Shown here: in pieces, positions 48,301 to 60,300 of the stretch
Layout: the number at the start of each line of letters is the position of its first letter
Numbering within the stretch: position 1 is the first letter of the stretch
Origin: Coccinella septempunctata
Taxonomy: Eukaryota; Arthropoda; Insecta; Coleoptera; Coccinellidae
Assembly (NCBI RefSeq): GCF_907165205.1
Contig: NC_058189.1
Coordinates: 68,012,315 to 68,076,314, forward strand
DNA length: 64,000 nt
Reading direction: 5' to 3'
The notes under the pieces: model-generated
The model's input: only the letters and a program-made list of their open reading frames with translations
Told to the model about the DNA's origin: nothing
The model's database searches: none
Position numbers and translations under genes: made by a program

Positions 48301-51300
48301 CGATCATTGTACATACTCGAGCGTGTCAGATTAAGATATATATAGTTAATTACATGTTGAAAAGCATATATTCTCTTAATTTGACAATTCAAGCATGACG
48401 AAAATGTGTGGGAGGTGGGAGGGCGCCTAACTTGCAAAAAAAACATCACGTGTACATTCTCGAGAGCGGCGTCTTTTTTTCTTATTTTGAAGCTAATGAT
48501 ACAAGAATAACGGAAAAAATATCTAACAGTTGACCATGAAGGTTACATAAATCAGATTTTTTGAATTATCTCCTCTCCTGGGCTTTAAATTGTTTTCGCA
48601 TTCATTATAAAAGTTGTAGAGCATAACATTTTCTACAAATTTTGTCCGAAGCAATTTTTTCTACGTTTGAACGTTTTTGAGAAATATGGCGATGAATATT
48701 CATTAGACTGGATTTCTGCATTGACCTTGGCCTTTCGCATGTGTGGCTAAGCTCCTCGAGATTATCGCCCTCTAACTCGAAAACAGTAAAAAGAGTATGT
48801 AAAATTGCTTCAGACAAAAGCTGTATAGAATTTTATTATCTACAACTTTCATAATGAATTCAGAAACGATTAGAGGTCCAGGAGGGCAGATATTTCAAAA
48901 AAATGCCTTGTTATCATCTTCAAACTGTCAGATTAAGAAAACCCCCCTGATTAGTGTCAGATTAATGGGTCAACAGGTCAGCGAGACCGAATTTAACCAT
49001 CTGCATGAAAATCAGAGATGCTCGAGTATGTGCAAGTAACGATTTTCAAAGGACCTCTATGACCTTGCGTCACGTCCGAATTGTCGGTCTCTTAAAAAGT
49101 AGCTTCCTTTGGTCCAATCAACAAATCTTCTGAAAATCTGAAACGCTCGAAAAAAAATTATTTTTTCAACTCTTCCGTACGGCCAAACCCACCACGCAAA
49201 CTGCCAGATTAACATGGATTTATTATCAGAGTCACGTAGGGCATATGTAATATCTCAATCTGACAAGCTTTAGTATTACCTGACGATTTTTTTTACATCT
49301 TTGAGAACCTGCAGACGCTTTCCTCACCGCTGAAGGTGCATACGTCATAGAACCTTTTCTTCTTTCTACCATCTTATCTTCAAAATCCTCTAGGTCTCCA
49401 CGACCTAGCTCGAGTAAATCCCGATTTTGCATAGTCGTCTCCCCTACTATTGAAGTTTTAGTAGTAGGTAAGAATAATTTCACTTCTTTATTTTGCTGGA
49501 ACGTCCGTTTCGATTTAATGCCCCATTAAATTTAAAATTTTCATCATAATCATTTTCTAAAGGAATTATTTAGGAAACGCCCACTTGCTGGAAAGTCCGT
49601 TAAAATTGAAACTTTAATACCTATCAAAAATGACAGTTTCAAATTTTAATGGGGCATTAAATCTCAACGGACGTTCCTGGACCTCGGCCTTAGAGTACCT
49701 GAATAATGGTTCTGTATACCAGATCCTGGATAATATCACCCAGTAGCTTCATTACCTTTTTTTCTGGAGTAGTCGCAAGAGTACGATCTCCATCGAAGAA
49801 GCTATCACATTCATCTCCTTTTTTACTTCTTCAGAGGGAGAATCTTCTCACACCGACCAACAACAACAATTTTTCGAATCCGTTTCGCGATATTTCAATC
49901 GATCTTTGCGACTGGGGCGTAAAAAGCGGGTATGTATCGGGTTTCCCATCAGCGCCGAGGCATAATTGGATCCTCATCGGATTATACACGATTGTTACCT
50001 CGAATTTGCGGTAGGTGGTACGGATCAGAAACTGGATCGCGTTACCGGGCCAGGACTACGCGGCGGTCGCGACCGGTTCTCGTTCCTTCAAACCTGATTT
50101 TCGCGGGTTGCAATAATATCGATATGAATGCGAAAATCCACGCCAACGGAACCTATACACGTGAATTCGTTCATCGTTAAATACCAATTTCGTAGGCGCC
50201 CACTAGGACACGTAAAAGGGGTAAATCAGCTGATTTGGAGGGTTTGAAAATTGAAAGAACCGGTCGAAAAACCAGAGCGTGCCAGTAAATAGGTACAGGG
50301 TGGGCTTTTAAAAACGAAACAGAAAAGATTACAGACGGTATGAATTTTTTAAGAGAAAATGCTTCAACACGTCGATTTTCGATTCGAGGAGGATAACTTT
50401 TAAGATTAAGTTCACGGCTATATCCCTTCAACCCTTAGTTTTTTTTCATTCGATCCATTCGTTCTCGAATTCAAATTTAGTACAGTATTGGCCATTTCGA
50501 AACATGCTGTGTATAGTCCAGTTGCAGGAATGTCCGTTAAAATTTAATAACCCATCACAATGTTTCCCCTTTCAAGGATGACAGTTTTAAATTTTTATAG
50601 GGCATCAAATCTTAATAGACTTTCCATTAGAACATGGTGAATTCTATATTCTAAGCAACTGGGCCTGACTCAATCAATTTCTATAATTTATTTTGTGGTT
50701 TCGGTGGTAATCGTCAACTAGATATCGCGATATTACTTTTTGATTTCTTTGATTGACACTTGAGGTAGAAATGGTTCATTTATTGGCAGAGAGAATTGAA
50801 ATCATTTCGTTATTTTCCAAGATAACTTAGTGGGGGCAGATTTATCATCGAAATTACAGAAGAAATGAGTAAAAATTCGATTGATTCACACAGCATGCTT
50901 AAAGGGAAACCCAATGATGTTAAAAAGTTAAATGTGAATATTTCGCAAACGAAAAATGGATTAAATTTAATATGCTGAGCCCAAAATAGAAAAAACCTTT
51001 CAAATAAGGTATCACTCACTTCAGCTTCAGAAATTCGGCATATTTTATTTTGTGATTAAGGATAGGGTTTTTCTCCCATATTATCACCCCTATAGAGGGG
51101 GTTTATTCTGAGTAATAAAAATCATGTAGAAAAAACAATTGTTTTAATTTACATTTAATAGGTTATCGATTAACTACTTACAATAATTTCAATTAGGGGA
51201 GATAAAACAACAATCTTAGTTCAATATAATTTAAAATCGATATCCTGTTTCACAAACTGGCCCTGTGATTAAGAAAAATAGTTCGAAAATCGGCAACTGT

Positions 51301-54300
51301 AGGTATTTTAATAAAATTCTGATTATTTTGGAAACGGTAGGTACATTTTCGTTGAACTAATGTTGGTGTCATTCGATAATATTTGGTCTACTCTATCGTG
51401 ATGTGACGTTTGATTCACTAGTTTTGGGACACCTTGTATAAACAAATCTACGTCATTCGTCAATCTGACAAAACCATAGACATAGAGACATGTACTTAGC
51501 AATGTCAGCATGAAATTTGCTTTTTTATAGAAAGAGAGAAATGATCGTCGGGCATTCACCTGTCTCTTTTTTGTTCACATAGAGGTAAGTGTAGACCAAT
51601 CAAAATTCTAGAAAAAGACAACTGCATGCCCGACGTGCGTTTCTCTCTGTCACTTTTTTTGACCGTATTTCATGCATAGATAGAAAGGGAAGAAACAGTC
51701 CATGTCTCTATGTCTATGGACAAAACGAACAAAAGTGAGGTTAGCTCCGATCACAAATAGGGGTGGGTACGACCGATTGAACTCGTCGATAGGGAAGAGT
51801 AGTGTTTTTGTTTTTTTTAGAAGGTTCGAAAATGGTTTATTTCTCCTAACCGCTGCGTCTCGTCCACCGTAAACATCTCAGTCCTGGAAACCTACAGAAA
51901 ACGACCGAAACAAGCTTGGGAAGACTGAGATTTTCAACTTTGTCTAAAGCAAAGATGAACAAATCTACCATCATAGAATAAACTACCGCCTGACGTTTTT
52001 TACAACCGAAAGTTAACGTCAGTTTGACAAAAGTGAGGTTATCACCGATCACAGACAGGGTAGTATCGATTCGACTCACAGAGCCAATAGTAGTGTTTTT
52101 GGCCTCGTAGGATAAAAAATCAGGAAGTTCCTCACCACTTCATAACCATCCTGATCACATCGAGTATATTCAACGTTCACGCTCCACTGAGTCACCAATT
52201 CGATGTCGAAATTCATCTGCAAATATCGGTTCTGATTCATCGAGGGATTTTCCTATATGTACGTTCCATCCGAGGTTCCATCGCCAGGAAACTGACAAAA
52301 TTGCTCATAAAATCGAGCGTATTGAAGAAAGTTGAACACATAGATCCATCATTTCCAAACCTCTTCTTGAATAAATGATTTTTCTTCTTTTGCCATGGGA
52401 CGAAACGAAAGATTGAAAGATCTTTCCTCACTTTTTGTCAGTTTTTGTCGAAATGCATAAAACGTCACAGAGCTATCTCCTTATCGCGGTCGTCGAAGAA
52501 ACGACAACAGGATGTGTGGGCGAAGGTTTCATAGAAAATAAACATTCTCCTCTTTTTATCAGTATCAGTGATTCATCGCGTACAAGAGGAATGGAGAACC
52601 ATCGACGATTATTGATAGCTCTCTCTGTATTTTCAACTTTTGTTGGAAATCGAGATTCGGCGATAATAATCGTTTTGATCGACAAAAGTTGAATGAAATG
52701 TATGGAAAGAGCCTTTGTTTCCGTCGACAAAGGATTGACTCAGTCCGACTGAAAAAATGAAATCTGTATCGGAATGTAAACTTTAGTTGTTTATCAAGCT
52801 GGAGTGTTAACATTGTCGACTTTATTTGCGTATTTTCATCGCACTTCGGTCCATGTCGGCAATCCAAAAATTTCGTAAAATTCTGTACTACTAGGGAAGG
52901 AAAACTTAAGGAAGATTTCATCATGTTAAAAGTTTGCGTTATCTCAAAATATTAGTCTGAAAGAAGTGCAAGATTACACGACAATCATCCTTCGACAAAT
53001 CTTCAAATCGAGAGTGATGCTACGAAACTCATCGAATTTCTAAGCAGAGAAAATTTCCATTAATTTCGTCACAACGCTCAAGTAATTCGTTCATGAGAAC
53101 GCCCCAATTATACCACTCTCCCACACATACTCTGATAATTATTTATCGAACGATTGAACGTTATCAAGGATAATAAACAATCACCGCATTTCTAGTCTCT
53201 ATGCCAGATCGTGAACAAACGAAACATTGTACCATATAATATGCGACATTAAAATGCACTCGGGCATCTTTCGATTAATGAAAATAATAAAACTGTGAAG
53301 TGTCATATATGTACAAGATTGTTTTATGGGTCATGCTAATTGCAGCCGATAATTCAGGAGGAGAAACCCAAGATATTCATCTTTACCTCTGATTTGCATT
53401 GAAAAACCCATAATAAAACGAATTTCATGAACATCGAGGCCAAAAACACCAGATTTCGCTATCGATGAGTTGAATCGGTACTACAAACCCCTGTCCGAGG
53501 ACCGTGCTAACCATAGAGACAGCGGGTTTCATAAAGCTCTGATTGCCAAATCAAGCGCTTAATCGTCAATCAAATACGAAATTCTATGCTACTTTTTCCG
53601 ATTTGATTCTCAATCACCGATCTAACCGTCTAATCAAGAAATCGTCCATCAACGCTACGAAATCGTCGGTCAACACCTCGTGATTGTCAATCAGGCAAAA
53701 AATGGGTTTCATAAAACATTTTGATGCTTGATCAACCGGAAAGCGCGTCATTAATCGACAATCAAGTTGAACGATAGAATTTGAGCGATTAACATATCAG
53801 TTATTCTAGAAATATTATTACCTTCATAAAGAAAATGTTGTCTGATACTTCATCTTCATCAGAAGAAAACAACGAAGAATATTATCTTAGAAGACCCCGT
53901 TCATTTAAAAACCTAAATGATCCCTTCGAAATGTATAATGATGCAGAATTCAAACACCGCTTCAGGTTCCATAAAAATTCAGTAATGGAACTTCTTCATA
54001 AAATTGGAGAAAAAATTGAGGCCCCCACTAAGAGAAACAGGGCGTTAAATGCAAAAATGCAAATAATAGTCGCATTAAGGTTTTATGCAACTGGAGGTTT
54101 CCAGATGACAATTGGGGACCATGTAAATATCACGAAACCGACAGTATGTAGAATAGTGAAGAGAGTTTCAACAGAAATAGCGAAACTGAAACCAAATTAC
54201 ATTTCGATGCCAAAAACCAGGCAAAAAAGGTTGGAAGTTGCTTCAGGCTTCCACGATATTGCTGGGTTACCACGTGTTGTGGGAGCTATCGACTGCACAC

Positions 54301-57300
54301 ACATAAGAATAATTTCCCCTGGAGGATCCAACGCAGAGACATTCAGAAACCGAAAGGGTTATTTTTCAATAAATGTGCAAGCAGTGTGTGATGCTGGCCT
54401 GAAAATTATAAACATTATAGCTCGTTGGCCAGGTTCGGTCCATGATTCCACAATATTCAATGATTCACCACTCATAGTGGAGATGGAACAAGGCTTGTAT
54501 GGCAATTGCTATCTGTTGGGTGATAGTGGTTATGCATGCAAGCCTTTTCTACTTACGCCAGTATTAAATCCAGGAACTGAAGCAGAAAGAAGGTATAATC
54601 AAGCACACATCAAAACACGCAACTGCATTGAAAGATGCTTTGGTGTGTTGAAAAGACGCTTCCCTTGCTTATATTACGGATTAAGGAACAAGTTAAGTAC
54701 ATCCTTAACAATAATTATTGCATGCTGTGTCCTTCATAATTTGGCCCTGTCAGTTAATGACACTGTAGATACACTGGAAGAATTGCCTGAAAATTTTGAA
54801 GAAAGTGATATTGTTCATCATGATCAAGGACAACAAAACACAGCCATACGAAATGCATTAATAGCAGACCTTTTTGAGAGGTATGTTTCATAAATTTGAA
54901 ATATAACTCGATTGTAATTGTAGATATGTTTTCAGATGAACGAGACCAATACTTCAATTCCAGAATATTTATTTTTGATATAATTAGGCTTATCACATAT
55001 TTGGATCATATCAGGGAATATCAAACAGTAATAATAAATAGAGTTTTTCCTGAAATTTTTATTGAAAAATATATATACATAAATGATAAGTATGATTATT
55101 AACTTTGCTGCAACTTACGAAGTTGCAGTTTCAAAATTTTCTGCTCGATTTTGGCATTTTCCAATTTTTTTAAGTAATATCTATCTTTGGGAGTAAGGGT
55201 TTTTTTTCTAATTGGTCTTTTCAAGGGGGCTCTAGTTTTAAGTTTTCTGGTAACAGGAGGCAAGGAGGTAGGGGTAAGTTCTCCGCAAGGTTCTGGATGA
55301 AGGCATTGGTTGGGAATGGGATTAACTCCTTGGTCAGGAATAGGATCTGGATCTCCTAGGTTAGGAATGGGTTCTGTCTCTACAGCTGGGATAGGATATT
55401 CTGAAAAGTAACTCATATTAGCAATTAGTATAATACAGATAATGAATGAAGAGATAGAAGATATCTGGCTGAATAATGTTAGTTATGTAACATTATATTG
55501 TATTCTTATGGATATTCCAGAATTAAAAATGATATAGGTAACAAAGTGAAAGGTTCACATCAACTGCAATGGTATCATAAGTTCAAACTCACATTTTTGG
55601 TATCAAATATGAGAACTGATATTAACTCAAATCCTCTACCTCACATGAATAATACAATCAAAACATACATTAACACGTTGACTGTCCCCATTCTAATTTT
55701 TTTTTTACCCCCCACGTCCAACACATTCATCCCAAGATAAGGGTTGCTTATGTGTGATAAAATATATATTCTATGAGAAAATTAATTCTGCAGCCATTTA
55801 AGGAACTGTTCATGTTCAAAATTTTCAAGTCTAATGGAAGGCTTGATGCTGATATTTCTTGAATCATGTATGATTAATTATGATTGAGGTTATCAATACA
55901 TATTTCTACAAGAGGTTCAGCCCATATAAACCGACCACACTGCAGCTTTCATGAAAAGTAACCATATTTATCTTGAACGTTAAATGAATCAATGAATCAC
56001 ATACGACTCATGGACTCCTGGCGAAAATCTTTATGAATCATATGTGATGCATGAGACAGTCAACGTGTTAAATAACAAAATTCAGGAAAATTCATCAGGT
56101 TGCTGATTTCATCTTGAACTTCCTTGAAAATTGCTATTAAAATTTTCATATAATCTTACCTTTCATGCTGTAGTTGTACCCAACTGGACAATATGATATT
56201 ATACAGGTGGAATGTCTTTCTGAATTCAGAAACAAAATTGAGAACTTCTGGTTTTGTATGTAATTTTAATATGCAGCACATACATTATGATTTTTTGAGA
56301 TTATGAATTTTTCAGATCGATCTGTCAGAGTGCACTGATGATTAAGATTATATGAATTCATAACACACTTTTCATTCAAATTAGCCATCTGACACACAAC
56401 GGATTTAATTTCTGAATTCATAAAGACATTGCGAATGTATGAGGCCAGCCTAAAATTGTCAAAATTGATATGGGCCCAATATTGAACTCAGCTAGTATGT
56501 GAACTGTATATCTGGAGCGAACTCACCAAAATATATATTGGCATCATCGAACGGATTTTCTAACGGTCTGGCATTGTCCCCTAAAATGGATATTATCCTT
56601 CGTTCCGTATCATCCAACATATTTTTGAATGACCCTCCTCCCGTAGCCATCATTTCTTTCTGTAATCAATACAACTGTATTATTATTCAAATAGATGACC
56701 ACAATGTGCCATGCCACTAATTCAATCTCAAAATGTCTGATGATACTTTTTCCTGCCTAGCCTTCTCTTGTAACTGGTTGATATTTATGTTTTCCTCCCC
56801 TTGATCCATATTACTCAATAATTCTCTATATCTATCCTTCTACAATGAAAGTTGATCAAAATACAATAAACTTATGTAATAAAATTCAAATTGGCACATA
56901 CATTTTCCAGAGCCAAGTCCTTTCTTCCTCTCCTTTTGAGGTTTTCGTAGAGGGTTTTTAATTGTTGGGAGGTTCTGGGCATTGACGAGCAAGCATTAAA
57001 ATTGCGAGCAATTTCCTCCCAAGCTTCCCTTTTATATTCAGAGCTGACTTTATTGGTCATTTTGCATTCAACTATGTCTTTTTTGCTGAAAAAAAAAATA
57101 AGTAATGAATTTTACCGACTTCCACGGAATTATTCAGAAAGATGACAAATTATACTTACGTTTCTACCAGCGAAAGCAGTAAGTTTTTATCTTCCGTCGT
57201 ATAATTTGCGCTTCGTGAGAATTTTTTTTGTCCCAACATTTTCCTCTATCTACGGTAAGCAACGCCAACAACAATGTTACCAAAATTTGAATTGAAGTGA

Positions 57301-60300
57301 CGCTTGCGCCACAGAACGAAGTATAAATGTCATAATCTTAGACAACGCACAGTTTTTCGATGAAAATTATTTGGTGTTTCTATGTTTCTGTTGATCGGGA
57401 CTTCAGAAAAGCGAGGTTGTCAGATTGTATTCCCCAATTAACTGACCGAGGTTTCTGATTTCACAATCAAGTTTTATGAAACGCGAATTTAGTTGATCGG
57501 CCGATGAAATTTGAATGAGCAATCAGATGATCGAGGAATCAACGAATCTTTATGAAACCCGCTGAGAGTCTCTGGTGCTAACCTTCACTTCTGTCAGCAT
57601 TGTCAACTGACATGCATTTGTTCACATTTGCGTTCTGTATATGTCAAATATCGAGGTCCTCAAGATGCAGCCATTGAACTAAAGAAAGTTTCTTAAGCAG
57701 CAGTTCGCTAACAGACCTCTAAATCAGCTGATGTTTCAAACTTAGCTTTCAGAATATGTATCACATTTAGATACGATAATAAGATACGCGACTCGATTGT
57801 TGACTTTCAAACATTTCCCAAAAAGATGGCTTCGCTAAGTGTATCAAGCCGTTTCTGCAACAGGTACACGTGTACGCACCGGGTCAAGGACTAACAAGTG
57901 GATGCCGATATATACAGTATATCGAATCAATTAACTCGAACAGAGAGTTCCAATTTAGACCTGATTGGTCCTATGTCAGAGAGTCCTGAACGGATTGAGC
58001 TCGGCGCGTCAATCAAGGACCGAACGCGGCAACAATATTACGTACATGCCGCCGCGTACGGCTGAGATACGGCAGTTTCAATTTTCCCCAATTGAACGTC
58101 GTAATTGGGTTATGATTCACGTCGTACGGTTTCGGTCTGGATCAAGATCGCGACGTTGTCACAAAATATCGACCTAAAAAAACCATCAACAAATTCATTT
58201 CATAGATACTGAGGCCATAAACACTAGGTATTCTTCGCTCTATGAGTCTACTAATCGGAACAACTAAAGAGACTTTTGAGACTGGGCGTCGATAAAAGAC
58301 GCGAACGAGACAAAGAAGAAGAAGAAGAACCAAAGAGACTATCTGTTGGTACATATTTTAGGAAACGAAAAATCTGTGGTCTGCAGCACCGATCGTTCTC
58401 GTCAAAAACGGGAAAAATAGGAGTCGCTGCGATCGCTAGGGTGGTCGATAAGGGTTGGGGATTTAAGCGTCAATTTGAAATGTACAGCCTTTATTTTATT
58501 ATGGGTTATGTGTTATCGTAGTTTTTTTGAATGATTTTTCAAATACGTTTCTTCAAATCCATAATAAATATGAATTATATGCAATAAAATACAAGGGGAC
58601 TAAGTAATCAGCTTTATTCATTCAATATAAATGACAAAATCGATAAAATTCAAAACAAATCACCGATAAAAAAATGATACCTACATATATCTTTATCATT
58701 GTTTATTGGAAACAGGATATGTTAGTGGGTTTAATGTAATCTTCAAAATTATATACATTCGCAGTGAGAAGTAAAACATATCAGACAACAAAAGGTAGCA
58801 ATCTCAGATTTATCACTTAAAGTAGATTCTGTTTCCAACACTCAGCTGAGAACCGTATATTATGTTATGCCAACAAAATTCTTCAAGAATATCCACTTCT
58901 GAACCATGTAGTTTTATTGATTACATATTTTTATTCAGAAGAGTCCACTTCTCACGAGGGATGACAATTTCGATTTCGTTTATAATGAATCCACCATCGT
59001 TTTTGATATCTTCATCGCAAAAGTGCTCTTGACACACGAATTGAATCCGAGTCGATTCTTGGTAAGGGTTTTTCCAATTTTCCTCTCAGAAATGCACTCT
59101 GAAATTTCATCTCTGCTCCTTTTCCTTCTGATGCCAAACCACTCTTACATTAGCACACGCTTCAATATTTCAACCTTGTCATATGTTGTTCTCTCATCAA
59201 AAATCGAAAATAATGATATTCTAAACATCTGTCACCAGGAAGACAGTTCACTCGGCCAATTTAAACTATGTAGTTTAAATCAAAATTTCGCCATCCCGTG
59301 ATCGCCAGCGCGGCTATTGGCAAAAACATGAACTACCTATTGGTACATATTTCAGGGGACTAATAATCTGTGGTCTCTAAGCAGCGATCGTTCTCCTTCT
59401 CTCTACTCTCCATAATAGGTTCAACCCGAGGTTCAACCATTGCGTATAATACTCAATGGTACAACCCAGCCCCGTCTATGATCGCTGCTAACTTCACTCT
59501 TGACAATGTGACATTAGCTTTGTATTCGTAAGAAACGTCAGCGGGGAGTTTATTCTGTGATCGAGGTTTTGTTTACATTCGCATTAGGTAAATGTCAAAA
59601 ATCTCGATTTTCTCAACTTTCTTTCGGGCGATTCCCGAGGGTCTCTAGCGGCTAGATTGGCAGGATCCTTCTTATCCGTTAAAATCCGTCTCGGAGAATT
59701 GAAACATCAGATGCAAGACGTCAAATTGACATCGAATATTTCCGAAAGCCACCTATGAACCTGCAGATAACTGAACACCCAGGTTCCAAGTTTCACGGCA
59801 ACCCTGCTCGAGACCGTTCCATTCACTGACCGTTGTTGGTACCCGGAAAAACCACGGCGAAAAAAACGTTGCTGATTAAAATCGACAACGAGGCATCGGG
59901 CAAAATTAGAACTATTATCTTGGATCTGAATATTCCCGTACCAGGTGAACGAGGACGTTGAAAGAGCCGCGGCAAACATGGCCAGAGAGCGGTACGAATG
60001 TTAACATCCGGTAAAGGTGCTGGCTACGGGGTATACAAACAAACGGATTCAGAACTGTTACCCCCATTACATTTCGCCGATGTTACGTTTCATTTACGTA
60101 ACCCCGCATCTTCCTCGACCAGTAATAATTAGGCGACCTCAATAGCAGCCTTCGGAAATGATGTATCTTTCTCTTGTAAGATTGCGAAAGACACTAGAAC
60201 TCTAAAATTCTTGAAAAGTGCATTGTAGGAGAAAATATGAGGAATACTTTCATTTTAATGTCATCCAGTATATACTCGCCTGTGGGTATCAAATGTACAT

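Larger units (their letters stand above)
53504..57583. mobile_element. PIF/Harbinger transposon with both genes open
   Basis: AGCGGGTTTCATAAAG at 53521-53536 is exactly inverted at 57548-57563, and AGAGAC lies just outside on both sides (with a 4-bp difference). Direct repeats GTGCTAACC at 53504-53512 and 57575-57583 flank it. Inside are a HARBI1-like nuclease gene (plus) and a Myb/SANT-like gene (minus) that converge, the usual two-gene layout of this superfamily. It lies in lap intron 1. Confidence 0.9.
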
